Positions 6,047-12,671 of a stretch of 12,671 nucleotides of DNA are shown here, in pieces; the first letter of the stretch is position 1; each line of letters begins with the position of its first letter. The stretch is from assembly GCA_003978395.1 (NCBI GenBank), contig QNZV01000108.1, positions 1 through 12,671 of the forward strand. Direction: 5' to 3'. The stretch is from Sulfurovum sp. GTDB lineage: Bacteria; Campylobacterota; Campylobacteria; Campylobacterales; Sulfurovaceae. The position numbers and the translations under genes are program-made. The notes below the pieces were generated by a model, which had not been told where the DNA came from, made no database searches, and was given only the letters and a program-made list of their open reading frames with translations.

Positions 6047-7516
6047 TTATGCAACCTTTGCTATTTCAATATCATCAGGAAATTCATGATCTGTTTTATC
6101 CCACTTAACCTCTTTTTCTTTTTTTCCAGCATTTTTATATTGTGAAAAAGCACGAAAAAGTGCAAACATATTAACGATATTTCCCCAAATAAGTCTAGGG
6201 ATACTCAATATCGCTGAAGAGAAACCATAAAATTTATTAACAAAGTAGAATCTATGAAAAAATCTACTGACTAAGAACATAGCATTAAAGTAGATAAGTG
6301 TCCAAATCCAACTCTCTTCGGGAATAAATTCTGGAAAATGCCAAGCAGTATCATTAAATGCATAAGTTAAGGATAAATAGACAAGGTTGAATAGAATAAT
6401 ATAAGCAAATAGATTAGCAGGATGGGTAAAAATAGCCTTTCTATCACGGTATAAAATATATTTTAAACCTAAACCTTTTGGCCAACCAATATCTCTATTT
6501 CCTTGAAAGACAATACCTACTATCCATCGTGATTTTTGACGTACTGCTTGTTGAAATTTGGTAGGAAAATAACCTTTAGATACAATGTACTCTTCTACTT
6601 CTCTCTCTTCCATTTTTCCACGCCATGTTTTTACTTTTTTCTTAACTGTAACAGGGAAAGTAACAAACGCAAGCTTTAATCCTTCACTTAGTAGTCGATA
6701 GCCAATATCGTAATCTTCTGTGAGACTTTTAGTATTAAATACGACACCATCATTTAGCCGTGAAAGAGTAGCAACAGCTTTTTTACTAAAAGAGGTAGCA
6801 ACTCCAGAGCTAGGAACATATCCACTAATGCTCTCTCTAACCAACATATCTTTAAATCCTGTTTCAATAAATTCATCTTGATAGTGTGTACCATTAAAGT
6901 TCATAGGATTTGTAGTTAATGGCATTACTGGAATTTGCATTAAATCTTTACCCTCCGTCCCTATTACATAGTTTGCTAACTTTAGCTCCATCGGGTGTAC
7001 AATATCTTCAGAATCATGATAAGTTATAGTTGTAAATTCAATACCTGTGCTTTTTTCATATTCAAAAATATAATCAATAACATTATTTAAACAATCAGCT
7101 TTTGTCGTTCCCCCAGGAGTTTTATTAACAACTTTATGTACATTGCTATGAATAGCTGTTACATTATCAACTTTTTCTTGAGTTGCAGGGTCATTGGGGT
7201 AGGTTCCTACAAAAATATGTAAATTGTCATATTGAAATGTTTTGAGTGTATTTTTTAACATCTTTTCAATTACTACAGCTTCATCCCAAGCAGGTACCAT
7301 AAGTGCTAATGGTTTTTCTGGATGAGCCATGAGCTCTTTTGTGGTTAAGTTGGGATATTTTTCTTTTCCAATGATAGAATTAGAGCCTCTTCTTATCCAA
7401 TAATAGACATCTATAAAAAAATCATCAAGACCACTAATAAACAGAATAATAACTGTAAAAAAAGTCATCATTTTTATAATTAGCCAATAGAGTGAGATAT
7501 AATCAACGGTTTCCAT
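6047..7516 (-). CDS. nfrB: NfrB-like membrane glycosyltransferase, family 2, without C-terminal MshEN domain
   Basis: First gene of the leftward operon; ATG with AGGA about ten bases upstream. The 489-residue protein has an N-terminal membrane helix (about 9-30), a cytoplasmic GT-A domain and a C-terminal membrane region (about 367-385, 402-426, 436-455). GT2 synthase signatures are present: VPAWDEA (74-80), GGTTKADCLN (135-144), the nucleotide/metal motif HDSED (167-171), the TED catalytic-base motif (266-268) and QKSRW (327-331), the QxxRW box of processive synthases. The start and the tail motif (RLIWGNIVN, then WDKTDHEFP) fit NfrB, the phage N4 adsorption glycosyltransferase, which in E. 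coli works with UDP-ManNAc from WecB. E. coli NfrB is about 745 residues, the extra length being a c-di-GMP-binding MshEN domain; here the protein stops soon after WDKTDHEFP, so that control is absent or on another protein. Confidence 0.88.
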   Translation of the reverse strand: METVDYISLYWLIIKMMTFFTVIILFISGLDDFFIDVYYWIRRGSNSIIGKEKYPNLTTKELMAHPEKPLALMVPAWDEAVVIEKMLKNTLKTFQYDNLHIFVGTYPNDPATQEKVDNVTAIHSNVHKVVNKTPGGTTKADCLNNVIDYIFEYEKSTGIEFTTITYHDSEDIVHPMELKLANYVIGTEGKDLMQIPVMPLTTNPMNFNGTHYQDEFIETGFKDMLVRESISGYVPSSGVATSFSKKAVATLSRLNDGVVFNTKSLTEDYDIGYRLLSEGLKLAFVTFPVTVKKKVKTWRGKMEEREVEEYIVSKGYFPTKFQQAVRQKSRWIVGIVFQGNRDIGWPKGLGLKYILYRDRKAIFTHPANLFAYIILFNLVYLSLTYAFNDTAWHFPEFIPEESWIWTLIYFNAMFLVSRFFHRFYFVNKFYGFSSAILSIPRLIWGNIVNMFALFRAFSQYKNAGKKEKEVKWDKTDHEFPDDIEIAKVA

Positions 7517-7551
7517 TTTTATTTTTTCCTAAAAATTAAATAATAAATAAT

Positions 7552-7557
7552 ATTTTA
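7552..7557 (-). promoter_or_regulatory. -10 box for the nfrB-nfrA-DUF4434 operon
   Basis: On the reverse strand TAAAAT is preceded by GA, giving a transcription start about 28-30 bases before the nfrB-like ATG. No -35 consensus is needed in Campylobacterota, where T/A-periodic upstream DNA replaces it. It is packed within 25 bases of the opposing promoter. Confidence 0.45.
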
Positions 7558-7580
7558 TCATCTATTATGTTTATTTTTGG

Positions 7581-7586
7581 TAAAAT
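7581..7586 (+). promoter_or_regulatory. -10 box for the deacetylase gene
   Basis: TAAAAT sits in GTTTATTTTTGGTAAAATG, a T-rich stretch followed by GG and the hexamer, typical of epsilon/Campylobacterota sigma-70 promoters. The start would fall near 7593. The ribosome site AAAGGA (7601-7606) is seven bases before the ATG at 7614. Confidence 0.5.
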
Positions 7587-7613
7587 GTTAAAAATTAATC
7601 AAAGGAATTTTTA

Positions 7614-10274
7614 ATGACTTATAAAAAAATCACATTAGCTGTGTTTTTTATACTTTTTTCTTCAGAAATGGCATTTGCCATAACATATGGAGATGGATGG
7701 AGTATTTATGACAATACCCCAAATGGTGCTACTGTTAGTGTAGTTGAAGATATAGATATTCATAAAAATGTTGCTCAACTTGCAGGTTCTACAATGGAGA
7801 ACGGTTATATGCTTGGTTCTTTCAATGATGCTCAATCATGGAATAACAGTGAGGATAATATTTTAAGTTGGAGTCTAAAATACAATGAAGAGTTTGTAAT
7901 TTATGTGAAATTGAAAACTCAAAAGGGAGATAGGTATTTATACTATACAGCACATAATCAAGATTATGGACGTAGTGCAGGCTCAATATATATTCATCAT
8001 GGTTTAGGAGTATCTGCAAAAGATGGAACATGGAGAACCTTTACTAGAGATATAGAAGCAGATTTAAAAGAGTTTGAAAATGATAATAGTTTGATTTCTG
8101 TAAATTCTTTTCTAATTCGTGGAAGTGGTTCTATTTATGGTGTAGAGATGTTTTCTAAAAAGGATAAGGTTGTTTATGAGAGTGGAGATCAAGGAAATCA
8201 ATGGAGTGTTTATGATAATGTTCCTGCAGGTGCCAATGATATAGCTGTTTGGGATGGAGAGACACATAGTAACATTATGACCTTAAATGGTTCAGGAATG
8301 GATAATGGATATTCTCTATCTTTATTAAATAATAATAAAAATAAGTTTTTAGAATTTAAAATGAATTTTAATGAAGAGTATGTTATGTTTCTTCAGTTAA
8401 ATACAAAAAATGGTATACGTTATTTATATTATACAGCTTCAAATGATAGTTATGGTCGTTCAGCTGGTTCAGAATATATCCATCATGGATTGGGTGTAAA
8501 TTCTAAAGATGGAACATGGAGAAATATTACCCGTAATATAGAAAAAGATTTAAAAGAGTTTGACGGAGATAATGAATTGCTTTCAATAAACTCTTTCTTG
8601 GTACGTGGTAGTGGAAAATTTGATGACATCCATCTATATAGTCGAGTTGAAAGTTCCAATAGTGTATTGATTCTTTATGATACTGTAGGAAACTTTGGAA
8701 ATACTGGAAAAGAAAATGCAATGTTCTTAGAGAACTTATTAGGACATTTTAATTTAGATGTTACTTCAAAACCAGTAAATGAATATAAATCAAGTGATAT
8801 GCTCAATAAGAGAACAGTATTTTATATTGGTACAAGTTTTGACGCGATTAATCAATATCCTGTTGGTTCAAATGGAAGAGTTGCTTATGAGCAGTTCTAT
8901 AAAGATATTGCATTAAAAAACAGAACAATTGTTTGGATGAACTATAATCTTTCAAGTTTAGAATCATATTGGCAAAGTAATAATTTGTTAAATACAACAT
9001 TTGCTAATAAGTATGGAATTTCATTTTCAGATGTTGCACAGTTAAAATACAACCGTATTCAGTATAAAAATACAGAACTCTATAAAGGAGTAATCCCTTT
9101 CGCTACACCAGGTTCTGCTAGTGAAGGATGTATTTTTGAGGGAGATCATCGTTATGCATGTTCTTTAGAGTTAAATAGAATTAATATTTTAAATCAAAAT
9201 AGTGTTAACGTATTTGCTACAGCAAGTTCTACAATTAATAATGGAAATACTCCAACTTCTCCATATATTACAAAAGCAAATAATTTTTGGTTTGTAGGGG
9301 ATATTCCTTTTACTTATATGTCAGAAGAGGATAGATATTTAGCTTTTTCTGATGTGTTACATGATATGTTAGAGATTCCTCATCAAGAGACACATAAAGC
9401 AATTATGCGATTAGAAGATGTAGATGCGAGAACAGAAATAAATGATTTGAATGCTATTGCCAATTATATGGGCAGTAAAAATATTCCATTCTCTGTGGCA
9501 ACTATTGCACGCTATGAAGATCCTCTTGGAGTTGAAAATGATGGAGTAGCGACAACACAGTTACTTTCAAACTCAGTAATAGGAACACGATTAAAAGAGC
9601 TTTATGATGCTGGAGCAGTTACTATTGTGCAACATGGTACAACACACCAATATCATAAAAGCTTAGAAGATAATGTATCTGAAATTTCTAATCCTTATAA
9701 TGGATTGAGTGGAGATGACTTTGAATTTATGCGTGTTATTGAACATGCTGATTTATCATATTCGTATCTTTATCCTGTAGAGAATGATTCAGCTGTATGG
9801 GCAAAAGCTAGAATTACAGAAGGTATAAGTATCTTTAATGATATAGGGATAACAGCTTTTGCTTGGGAAGCACCACACTATATGGCAGGACCAAACCAGT
9901 ATAGAGGGATTAAAGAGTTATATCCTGTGCAATATGCAAGAGTTCTATATTTCCCTAATGAGGATAACAATGATATTGCTATTAGAAATAATTTTATAGG
10001 ACAATTTTATCCATATATTATTCAAAAAGATTTATATGGATATACCATTATTCCTGAGAACATTCATAATATAGAAGATGTTCCAAATGAAGGGTATCGA
10101 GGACTTTTACCTGCTGATACCATTCGTTTTTCTAAAAAACTAAAAGTTGTTAGGGATGGAATTGCGAGTTTCTATTACCACCCTTATTTAGGTAGTAGAT
10201 ATTTACAAGAAATTGTAGAAGGATTAGAGGGCGAAGGATATACTTTTGTTTCTGCTCCATCTTTGCTTCAGTAA
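7614..10274 (+). CDS. secreted multidomain polysaccharide deacetylase (DUF2334-type) with two tandem beta-modules
   Basis: 886 residues with a Sec signal peptide (cleavage after AFA, residue 22). Residues 29-182 and 197-343 are two copies of a beta-rich module sharing W-S-x-Y-D-N, NGY, RYLYYTA, YGRSAGS, YIHHGLG, DGTWR and RGSG, probably carbohydrate-binding or adhesive. Residues about 349-590 begin with VLILYDT and look like a Rossmann/GATase-like domain, as in PelA; Cys506 and Cys516 may pair. From about 595 a polysaccharide-deacetylase domain of the DUF2334 kind has RLEDVD (599-604, metal Asp), IVQHGTTH (671-678, HxxxH metal pair), FAWEAPHY (749-756) and YYHPYLG (854-860). It would remove N-acetyl groups from the polymer, like PgaB or PelA. 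It is divergent from the glycosyltransferase with a 97-base shared promoter region. Periplasmic or surface location is undecided. Confidence 0.85.
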   Translation: MTYKKITLAVFFILFSSEMAFAITYGDGWSIYDNTPNGATVSVVEDIDIHKNVAQLAGSTMENGYMLGSFNDAQSWNNSEDNILSWSLKYNEEFVIYVKLKTQKGDRYLYYTAHNQDYGRSAGSIYIHHGLGVSAKDGTWRTFTRDIEADLKEFENDNSLISVNSFLIRGSGSIYGVEMFSKKDKVVYESGDQGNQWSVYDNVPAGANDIAVWDGETHSNIMTLNGSGMDNGYSLSLLNNNKNKFLEFKMNFNEEYVMFLQLNTKNGIRYLYYTASNDSYGRSAGSEYIHHGLGVNSKDGTWRNITRNIEKDLKEFDGDNELLSINSFLVRGSGKFDDIHLYSRVESSNSVLILYDTVGNFGNTGKENAMFLENLLGHFNLDVTSKPVNEYKSSDMLNKRTVFYIGTSFDAINQYPVGSNGRVAYEQFYKDIALKNRTIVWMNYNLSSLESYWQSNNLLNTTFANKYGISFSDVAQLKYNRIQYKNTELYKGVIPFATPGSASEGCIFEGDHRYACSLELNRINILNQNSVNVFATASSTINNGNTPTSPYITKANNFWFVGDIPFTYMSEEDRYLAFSDVLHDMLEIPHQETHKAIMRLEDVDARTEINDLNAIANYMGSKNIPFSVATIARYEDPLGVENDGVATTQLLSNSVIGTRLKELYDAGAVTIVQHGTTHQYHKSLEDNVSEISNPYNGLSGDDFEFMRVIEHADLSYSYLYPVENDSAVWAKARITEGISIFNDIGITAFAWEAPHYMAGPNQYRGIKELYPVQYARVLYFPNEDNNDIAIRNNFIGQFYPYIIQKDLYGYTIIPENIHNIEDVPNEGYRGLLPADTIRFSKKLKVVRDGIASFYYHPYLGSRYLQEIVEGLEGEGYTFVSAPSLLQ
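7698..8642 (+). repeat. tandem duplication of the N-terminal beta-module in the deacetylase
   Basis: Two copies, 7698-8159 and 8202-8642, are offset by about 168 residues and clearly alike in protein sequence but diverged in DNA. The long shared blocks (YLYYTA, GRSAGS, IHHGLGV, KDGTWR, DLKEF, SFL-RGSG) show a recent enough duplication with strong constraint on both copies. Confidence 0.85.
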
Positions 10275-10283
10275 TTTCTTTTC

Positions 10284-10335
10284 AAGGAGTAGGGTAGGGT
10301 ATATTAATTTATCCTACTTCTTTTATTTGATTTTA
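10284..10335 (+). terminator. rho-independent terminator after the deacetylase gene
   Basis: AAGGAGTAGG (10284-10293) pairs with CCTACTTCTT (10313-10322) over ten pairs with one G-U. An alternative inner stem GTAGGGTA/TATCCTAC (10294-10301, 10310-10317) has an eight-base loop. Both are followed by the T-rich TTTTATTTGATTTT. It begins ten bases after the stop codon. Confidence 0.65.
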
Positions 10336-10402
10336 CTTTTAGAATCAGAGACTTTAGTTCAATGCCAATGAGTTAAGGAAAAATTGGCTTTACTCCCAAT
10401 TA

Positions 10403-10428
10403 TATCCATATATTTTATGGGTATTTTT
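10403..10428 (+). terminator. second forward-strand terminator candidate
   Basis: TATCCATA (10403-10410) and TATGGGTA (10416-10423) form an eight-pair stem with one U-G and a five-base loop, followed directly by T5. The stem is AT-rich and therefore weak, but the T tail is immediate. There is no matching T run on the other strand. Confidence 0.4.
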
Positions 10429-10530
10429 CTTCATTCTTCTACTCTTTTACCTATCATTTATATTAATTTACCGTTATATTTACCAATAAATTGTTATTAT
10501 TAGCTATTACGTCTATAGATATTTATAGTT

Positions 10531-10552
10531 GTAGTGTTGGCTTTAGCCGATG
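10531..10552 (+). repeat. solitary REP-like element upstream of TorD
   Basis: GTAG (10531-10534) is followed by the hairpin TTGGC-TTTA-GCCGA (10537-10541, 10546-10550, U-G included). The GTAG head plus palindrome is REP-like but the stem differs from the 819-909 unit, so it would belong to another REP class. Its end lies about 20 bases before the TorD ATG, so it may sit in the leader mRNA. Confidence 0.4.
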
Positions 10553-10573
10553 AATAAAACATAGTGAGTATAA

Positions 10574-11209
10574 ATGAATATAACAAAAGAAGAGATAGAT
10601 AATCGTATTGCACTTTATGCGTTAATTTCACGATTAATGATGACCGAGGTAGATGTAGAATTTGTGAAATCTATAGAAAATAATGCTGATATTTTGAACT
10701 TATTTCCTAACTTTAAAGAGTGGGGAAAGCGTAAAGAGTTCTCGAATACTATTTTAAAAGAGCGTTATTTAGATGTTGATTTTGCTAATCTCTTTTTAAT
10801 GCATCTTGTCCCTTACGAGACTTTTTATACGCGTGATGACCAGATGATAGAGAGTGGGGGAGAGAATCCTTTGATGAATCTTTATGATGCGTTGGATTTT
10901 AAAGTAGAACTGAATAAAGCTAGAGTAATTAGCCCCGACCATATTGGTGTAGAACTAGAGTTTATGTACATGCTTTGTGAAGCACTGAAAAAAGCATATG
11001 AAGCTAATGACAAAGGTGGAGTAGAAGAACTATTACTGGTACAACAAGGATTTTTAAGAGACCATCTTTTAAATTGGGCACCACTTTTCTTGATTAATAT
11101 GAAAAAAGAGTCTAGAACAGCACTCTATCATGATGCTTCAGAGTTGACTTTAGAGTTTATATTGAGTGATTATGAGTATGTTTGTGAACAGCTTGAGGCA
11201 ATAGCGTAA
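10574..11209 (+). CDS. TorD/DmsD-family molybdoenzyme maturation chaperone
   Basis: The 211-residue, all-helical, soluble protein has the TorD-family layout and length (about 180-220). Landmarks are an N-terminal Y-A-L-I-S-R-L helix (15-21), PYETFY (80-85), SPDHIGVELEFMYMLCEAL (120-138) in place of the family's EPDH/ELEFM motif, and a late FLRDHLLNWAP (160-170). Such cytoplasmic chaperones bind the Tat signal and apo-form of a molybdenum or tungsten oxidoreductase until its cofactor is inserted. The next gene starts two bases after its stop, so both are one operon. The ribosome site is weak (GTGAG about six bases upstream). The client enzyme is beyond the window; formate dehydrogenase is the best guess from similar Campylobacterota gene orders, recalled and not tested. 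Confidence 0.85.
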   Translation: MNITKEEIDNRIALYALISRLMMTEVDVEFVKSIENNADILNLFPNFKEWGKRKEFSNTILKERYLDVDFANLFLMHLVPYETFYTRDDQMIESGGENPLMNLYDALDFKVELNKARVISPDHIGVELEFMYMLCEALKKAYEANDKGGVEELLLVQQGFLRDHLLNWAPLFLINMKKESRTALYHDASELTLEFILSDYEYVCEQLEAIA

Positions 11210-11211
11210 CC

Positions 11212-12312
11212 ATGGGTTTAAACTTTGATGTAAGCTCTTGTGTACGGGCAACGAGTAAATTTTCGGAATGTACAAAGTGTGTAGATATTTGCCCTGTATC
11301 TACTATAGAATTTGTTGATAATATTCCTGCATTTACTCCCTCTGCTTGTATAGAGTGTGGTGGATGTGTTGGGGTTTGTCCGACAGAATCTTTTTCACTA
11401 AGCGAATTTTCTGTACTTAACTTCTTTTTTGAATCTATGGAGAAGAAGCAACATATGTTTTCATGTAGTGTTGATATTCCATGTTTGAGTATGCTCAGTG
11501 TTGAGGAGTTAATCTCATTTTCACTTGCTTCAAAAGAGAAAATTGTTTTAGATACTCAATCTTGTAATTTTTGTGGAGGAGAGGATAATAAACTACGTCG
11601 TCAACTTGAAGCGAATATTGAAGAGGCAAATTTTGTTCTTTCTGCTTTTTCGGATAAAGAAATTTTAGTTAAGCTCTTTGATAATAAAGAGGAGAAGAGT
11701 GAAAAAGAGGTTGATATTCAAGATAGACGCTCATTCTTTTCATTAAAAGGTGTTGTCAAGAGTAAAAAAGAGTTTGATGAAGCTGTTTTAGAGGATGATT
11801 TAAAAGAGTTCGCCCTTGATAGTGATACGATTGCACGAATTAAAGATAAAAAAATTCCCAATAGACGAAAATTACTCTTTTCTCTTTTGAAACGAGAAGA
11901 GAGACCCAAAGTTTATGAAGTATTAGCAGAAGAGGATGTCTCATTTACCTCTCAAAAGTTTGTGGATGAATCTTGTACCAACTGTCAAATCTGTTACCGT
12001 ATCTGTCCAACAGGTGCATTGAGTTCTGATTTGAAGTTTTCACTTATCAATTTTGATGCTATGATGTGTGTAAAATGTCATCTCTGTCATGATGTTTGTG
12101 AACCCAATGCTATTCAACTTCAATCAGGATTTGAGTTAAAAGAGTTCTTTGAACCGACACAGAGAACCTTGGCAAAATTTGATATACAACGTTGTAATGA
12201 GTGTGGAAATTATTTTACCTATACAGGTGGAGTAAAAGAGTGCTTCCGTTGTAAAATAGAAGAAGAAGAGGCGATGGGGCTTCATGCAAATGCAAAAAAG
12301 ATGGAGTTTTAA
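11212..12312 (+). CDS. multi-cluster 4Fe-4S ferredoxin-type protein with C-terminal zinc-ribbon-like motif
   Basis: 366 residues, soluble, no signal peptide. Cysteine clusters in order: C10 with C20-x2-C23-x3-C27-P; C47-x2-C50-x2-C53-x3-C57-P; isolated pairs C85/C91 and C118/C121; C255-x2-C258-x2-C261-x3-C265-P; C286-x2-C289-x2-C292-x3-C296; and C328-x2-C331 with C344-x2-C347, which looks like a zinc ribbon or rubredoxin-like knuckle. At least four 4Fe-4S clusters are likely. The middle (about 125-245) is charged, helical and cysteine-free. Its place between a TorD chaperone and a further operon gene suggests electron transfer to, or assembly of, a molybdoenzyme. The stop is directly followed by the next ATG. 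Which partner it serves cannot be seen here. Confidence 0.88.
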   Translation: MGLNFDVSSCVRATSKFSECTKCVDICPVSTIEFVDNIPAFTPSACIECGGCVGVCPTESFSLSEFSVLNFFFESMEKKQHMFSCSVDIPCLSMLSVEELISFSLASKEKIVLDTQSCNFCGGEDNKLRRQLEANIEEANFVLSAFSDKEILVKLFDNKEEKSEKEVDIQDRRSFFSLKGVVKSKKEFDEAVLEDDLKEFALDSDTIARIKDKKIPNRRKLLFSLLKREERPKVYEVLAEEDVSFTSQKFVDESCTNCQICYRICPTGALSSDLKFSLINFDAMMCVKCHLCHDVCEPNAIQLQSGFELKEFFEPTQRTLAKFDIQRCNECGNYFTYTGGVKECFRCKIEEEEAMGLHANAKKMEF

Positions 12313-12671
12313 ATGAAACCAGAAGAGATAAAACCCGATACGCAGTTGTGTACTATAATTGGCTACAATGCACAAACAGGGAATAGAAGACGTTTTTTTA
12401 ATAAAATTTTAAAAGCCAATGGAATAAATGCTACAGCTATTGCTTTGAATATTAAAGATGAACATTTCTCTATTACAATGGAAAGTTTAGCAAAATCTAA
12501 AGTAACACGTATGATGATAGAACCAGAGTTTCAAGAACAAGCAGTAGATTACTGTGATGAGTTGGATGAACGTTCTAAAGTTCGTAGAATGGTTGGTTTT
12601 GTAGAGGTTGTTGATGGTAAGATTATGGGTTATAATCTTGATGTGGAGATTGATAATTTGGTTGATAACCC
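12313..12671 (+). CDS. protein with weak likeness to the shikimate dehydrogenase N-terminal domain, 3' end outside window
   Basis: The frame starts at the ATG directly after the ferredoxin stop, with GGAG seven bases upstream, and stays open for 119 codons to the window edge. The protein begins with a charged lead, then LCTIIGYNAQ, RRRFFNKILKANGINATAIAL, and GKIMGYNLDVE. The spacing resembles AroE (V-I-G-N-P, then a helix and A-x-x-V-A-L, later G-x-N-T-D), but the S-x-S-P substrate motif is replaced by QTGNRRR, and GxNTD reads GYNLD. It may use the AroE fold for another purpose in the molybdoenzyme operon. The likeness is by eye and uncertain. Confidence 0.75.
   Translation, partial: MKPEEIKPDTQLCTIIGYNAQTGNRRRFFNKILKANGINATAIALNIKDEHFSITMESLAKSKVTRMMIEPEFQEQAVDYCDELDERSKVRRMVGFVEVVDGKIMGYNLDVEIDNLVDN

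Larger units (their letters stand above)
10275..10573. other. intergenic region between the polysaccharide locus and the TorD operon
   Basis: No gene of convincing length is visible on either strand; the longest reverse-strand readings are about a dozen codons. It holds the two terminator candidates and a solitary REP-like hairpin close to the TorD start. TATAGT at 10524-10529 is a possible -10 box for the TorD operon. GCCAAT (10364-10369), AATTGGC (10382-10388) and CCAATT (10396-10401) could form two mutually exclusive hairpins. Confidence 0.6.

Noticed and set aside
3202..7516. Pga (PNAG), Pel or cellulose synthesis operon
   Set aside because: There is no PgaD, PelF/PelG or BcsB counterpart; the synthase tail motifs, the gene order synthase then TPR-barrel, and the link to wecB fit Nfr better. 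The periplasmic enzymes are only functionally similar to PgaB and PelA.
738..10573. Whole polysaccharide locus as a recent genomic island
   Set aside because: It seems richer in A/T than the TorD operon and is flanked by REP-like elements, but there is no integrase, attachment site or tRNA, and base composition was not computed.
1..12671. CRISPR arrays, tRNA or rRNA genes, insertion sequences, toxin-antitoxin or defence genes
   Set aside because: No regularly spaced direct repeats, no cloverleaf or rRNA-like segments, and no transposase, nuclease or antitoxin motifs were seen on either strand.

Overview
The window looks like a chromosomal segment of an AT-rich, Gram-negative Campylobacterota-type bacterium (Sulfurimonas/Sulfurovum/Arcobacter-like). 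The grounds are very AT-rich coding with Lys/Ile/Asn-heavy proteins, outer-membrane components, T-rich promoters with TAAAAT-type -10 boxes, and a TorD chaperone/polyferredoxin pair of the kind found beside molybdo-enzymes in that phylum. This is inference from style and content; there is no rRNA or marker gene to prove it.

Layout. (1) 1-737: the 3' part of a gene for a two-repeat DUF302-like protein. (2) 738-1129: a non-coding interval with a possible terminator, a REPIN-like pair of inverted GTAG-headed palindromes, a reverse-strand C-terminal gene remnant, an inverted repeat over the likely promoter, and a short AAAAT repeat. (3) 1130-10274: an exopolysaccharide locus. wecB (UDP-GlcNAc 2-epimerase) runs rightward and meets, tail to tail, a leftward operon of a family-2 glycosyltransferase (NfrB-like), a TPR/beta-barrel outer-membrane protein (NfrA-like) and a membrane-anchored TIM-barrel protein (DUF4434-like). 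Divergent from the operon is a large secreted protein with two tandem beta-rich modules, a Rossmann/GATase-like middle and a DUF2334-type polysaccharide deacetylase domain. (4) 10275-10573: two candidate terminators and a single REP-like hairpin. (5) 10574-12671: the start of a second operon with a TorD-family chaperone, a multi-cluster 4Fe-4S protein and a partial protein that faintly resembles the shikimate dehydrogenase N-terminal region. This probably leads into a molybdenum/tungsten oxidoreductase, perhaps formate dehydrogenase, outside the window.

How the genes may work together. In E. coli, NfrA, NfrB and WecB (NfrC) are the host functions needed for phage N4 adsorption, and they make a ManNAc-type surface glycan. 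Here the same three functions sit together with a candidate glycan hydrolase and a candidate deacetylase. That gives every part expected of a synthase-dependent exopolysaccharide machine: precursor (WecB), polymerase (NfrB-like), periplasmic modification and trimming (deacetylase, TIM barrel), and export through a TPR-barrel (NfrA-like). The glycosyltransferase ends right after its membrane domain and lacks the C-terminal c-di-GMP-binding extension of E. coli NfrB, so control must differ. A G7 tract early in wecB could switch precursor supply by slippage. Polymer identity, secretion route and function are inference.
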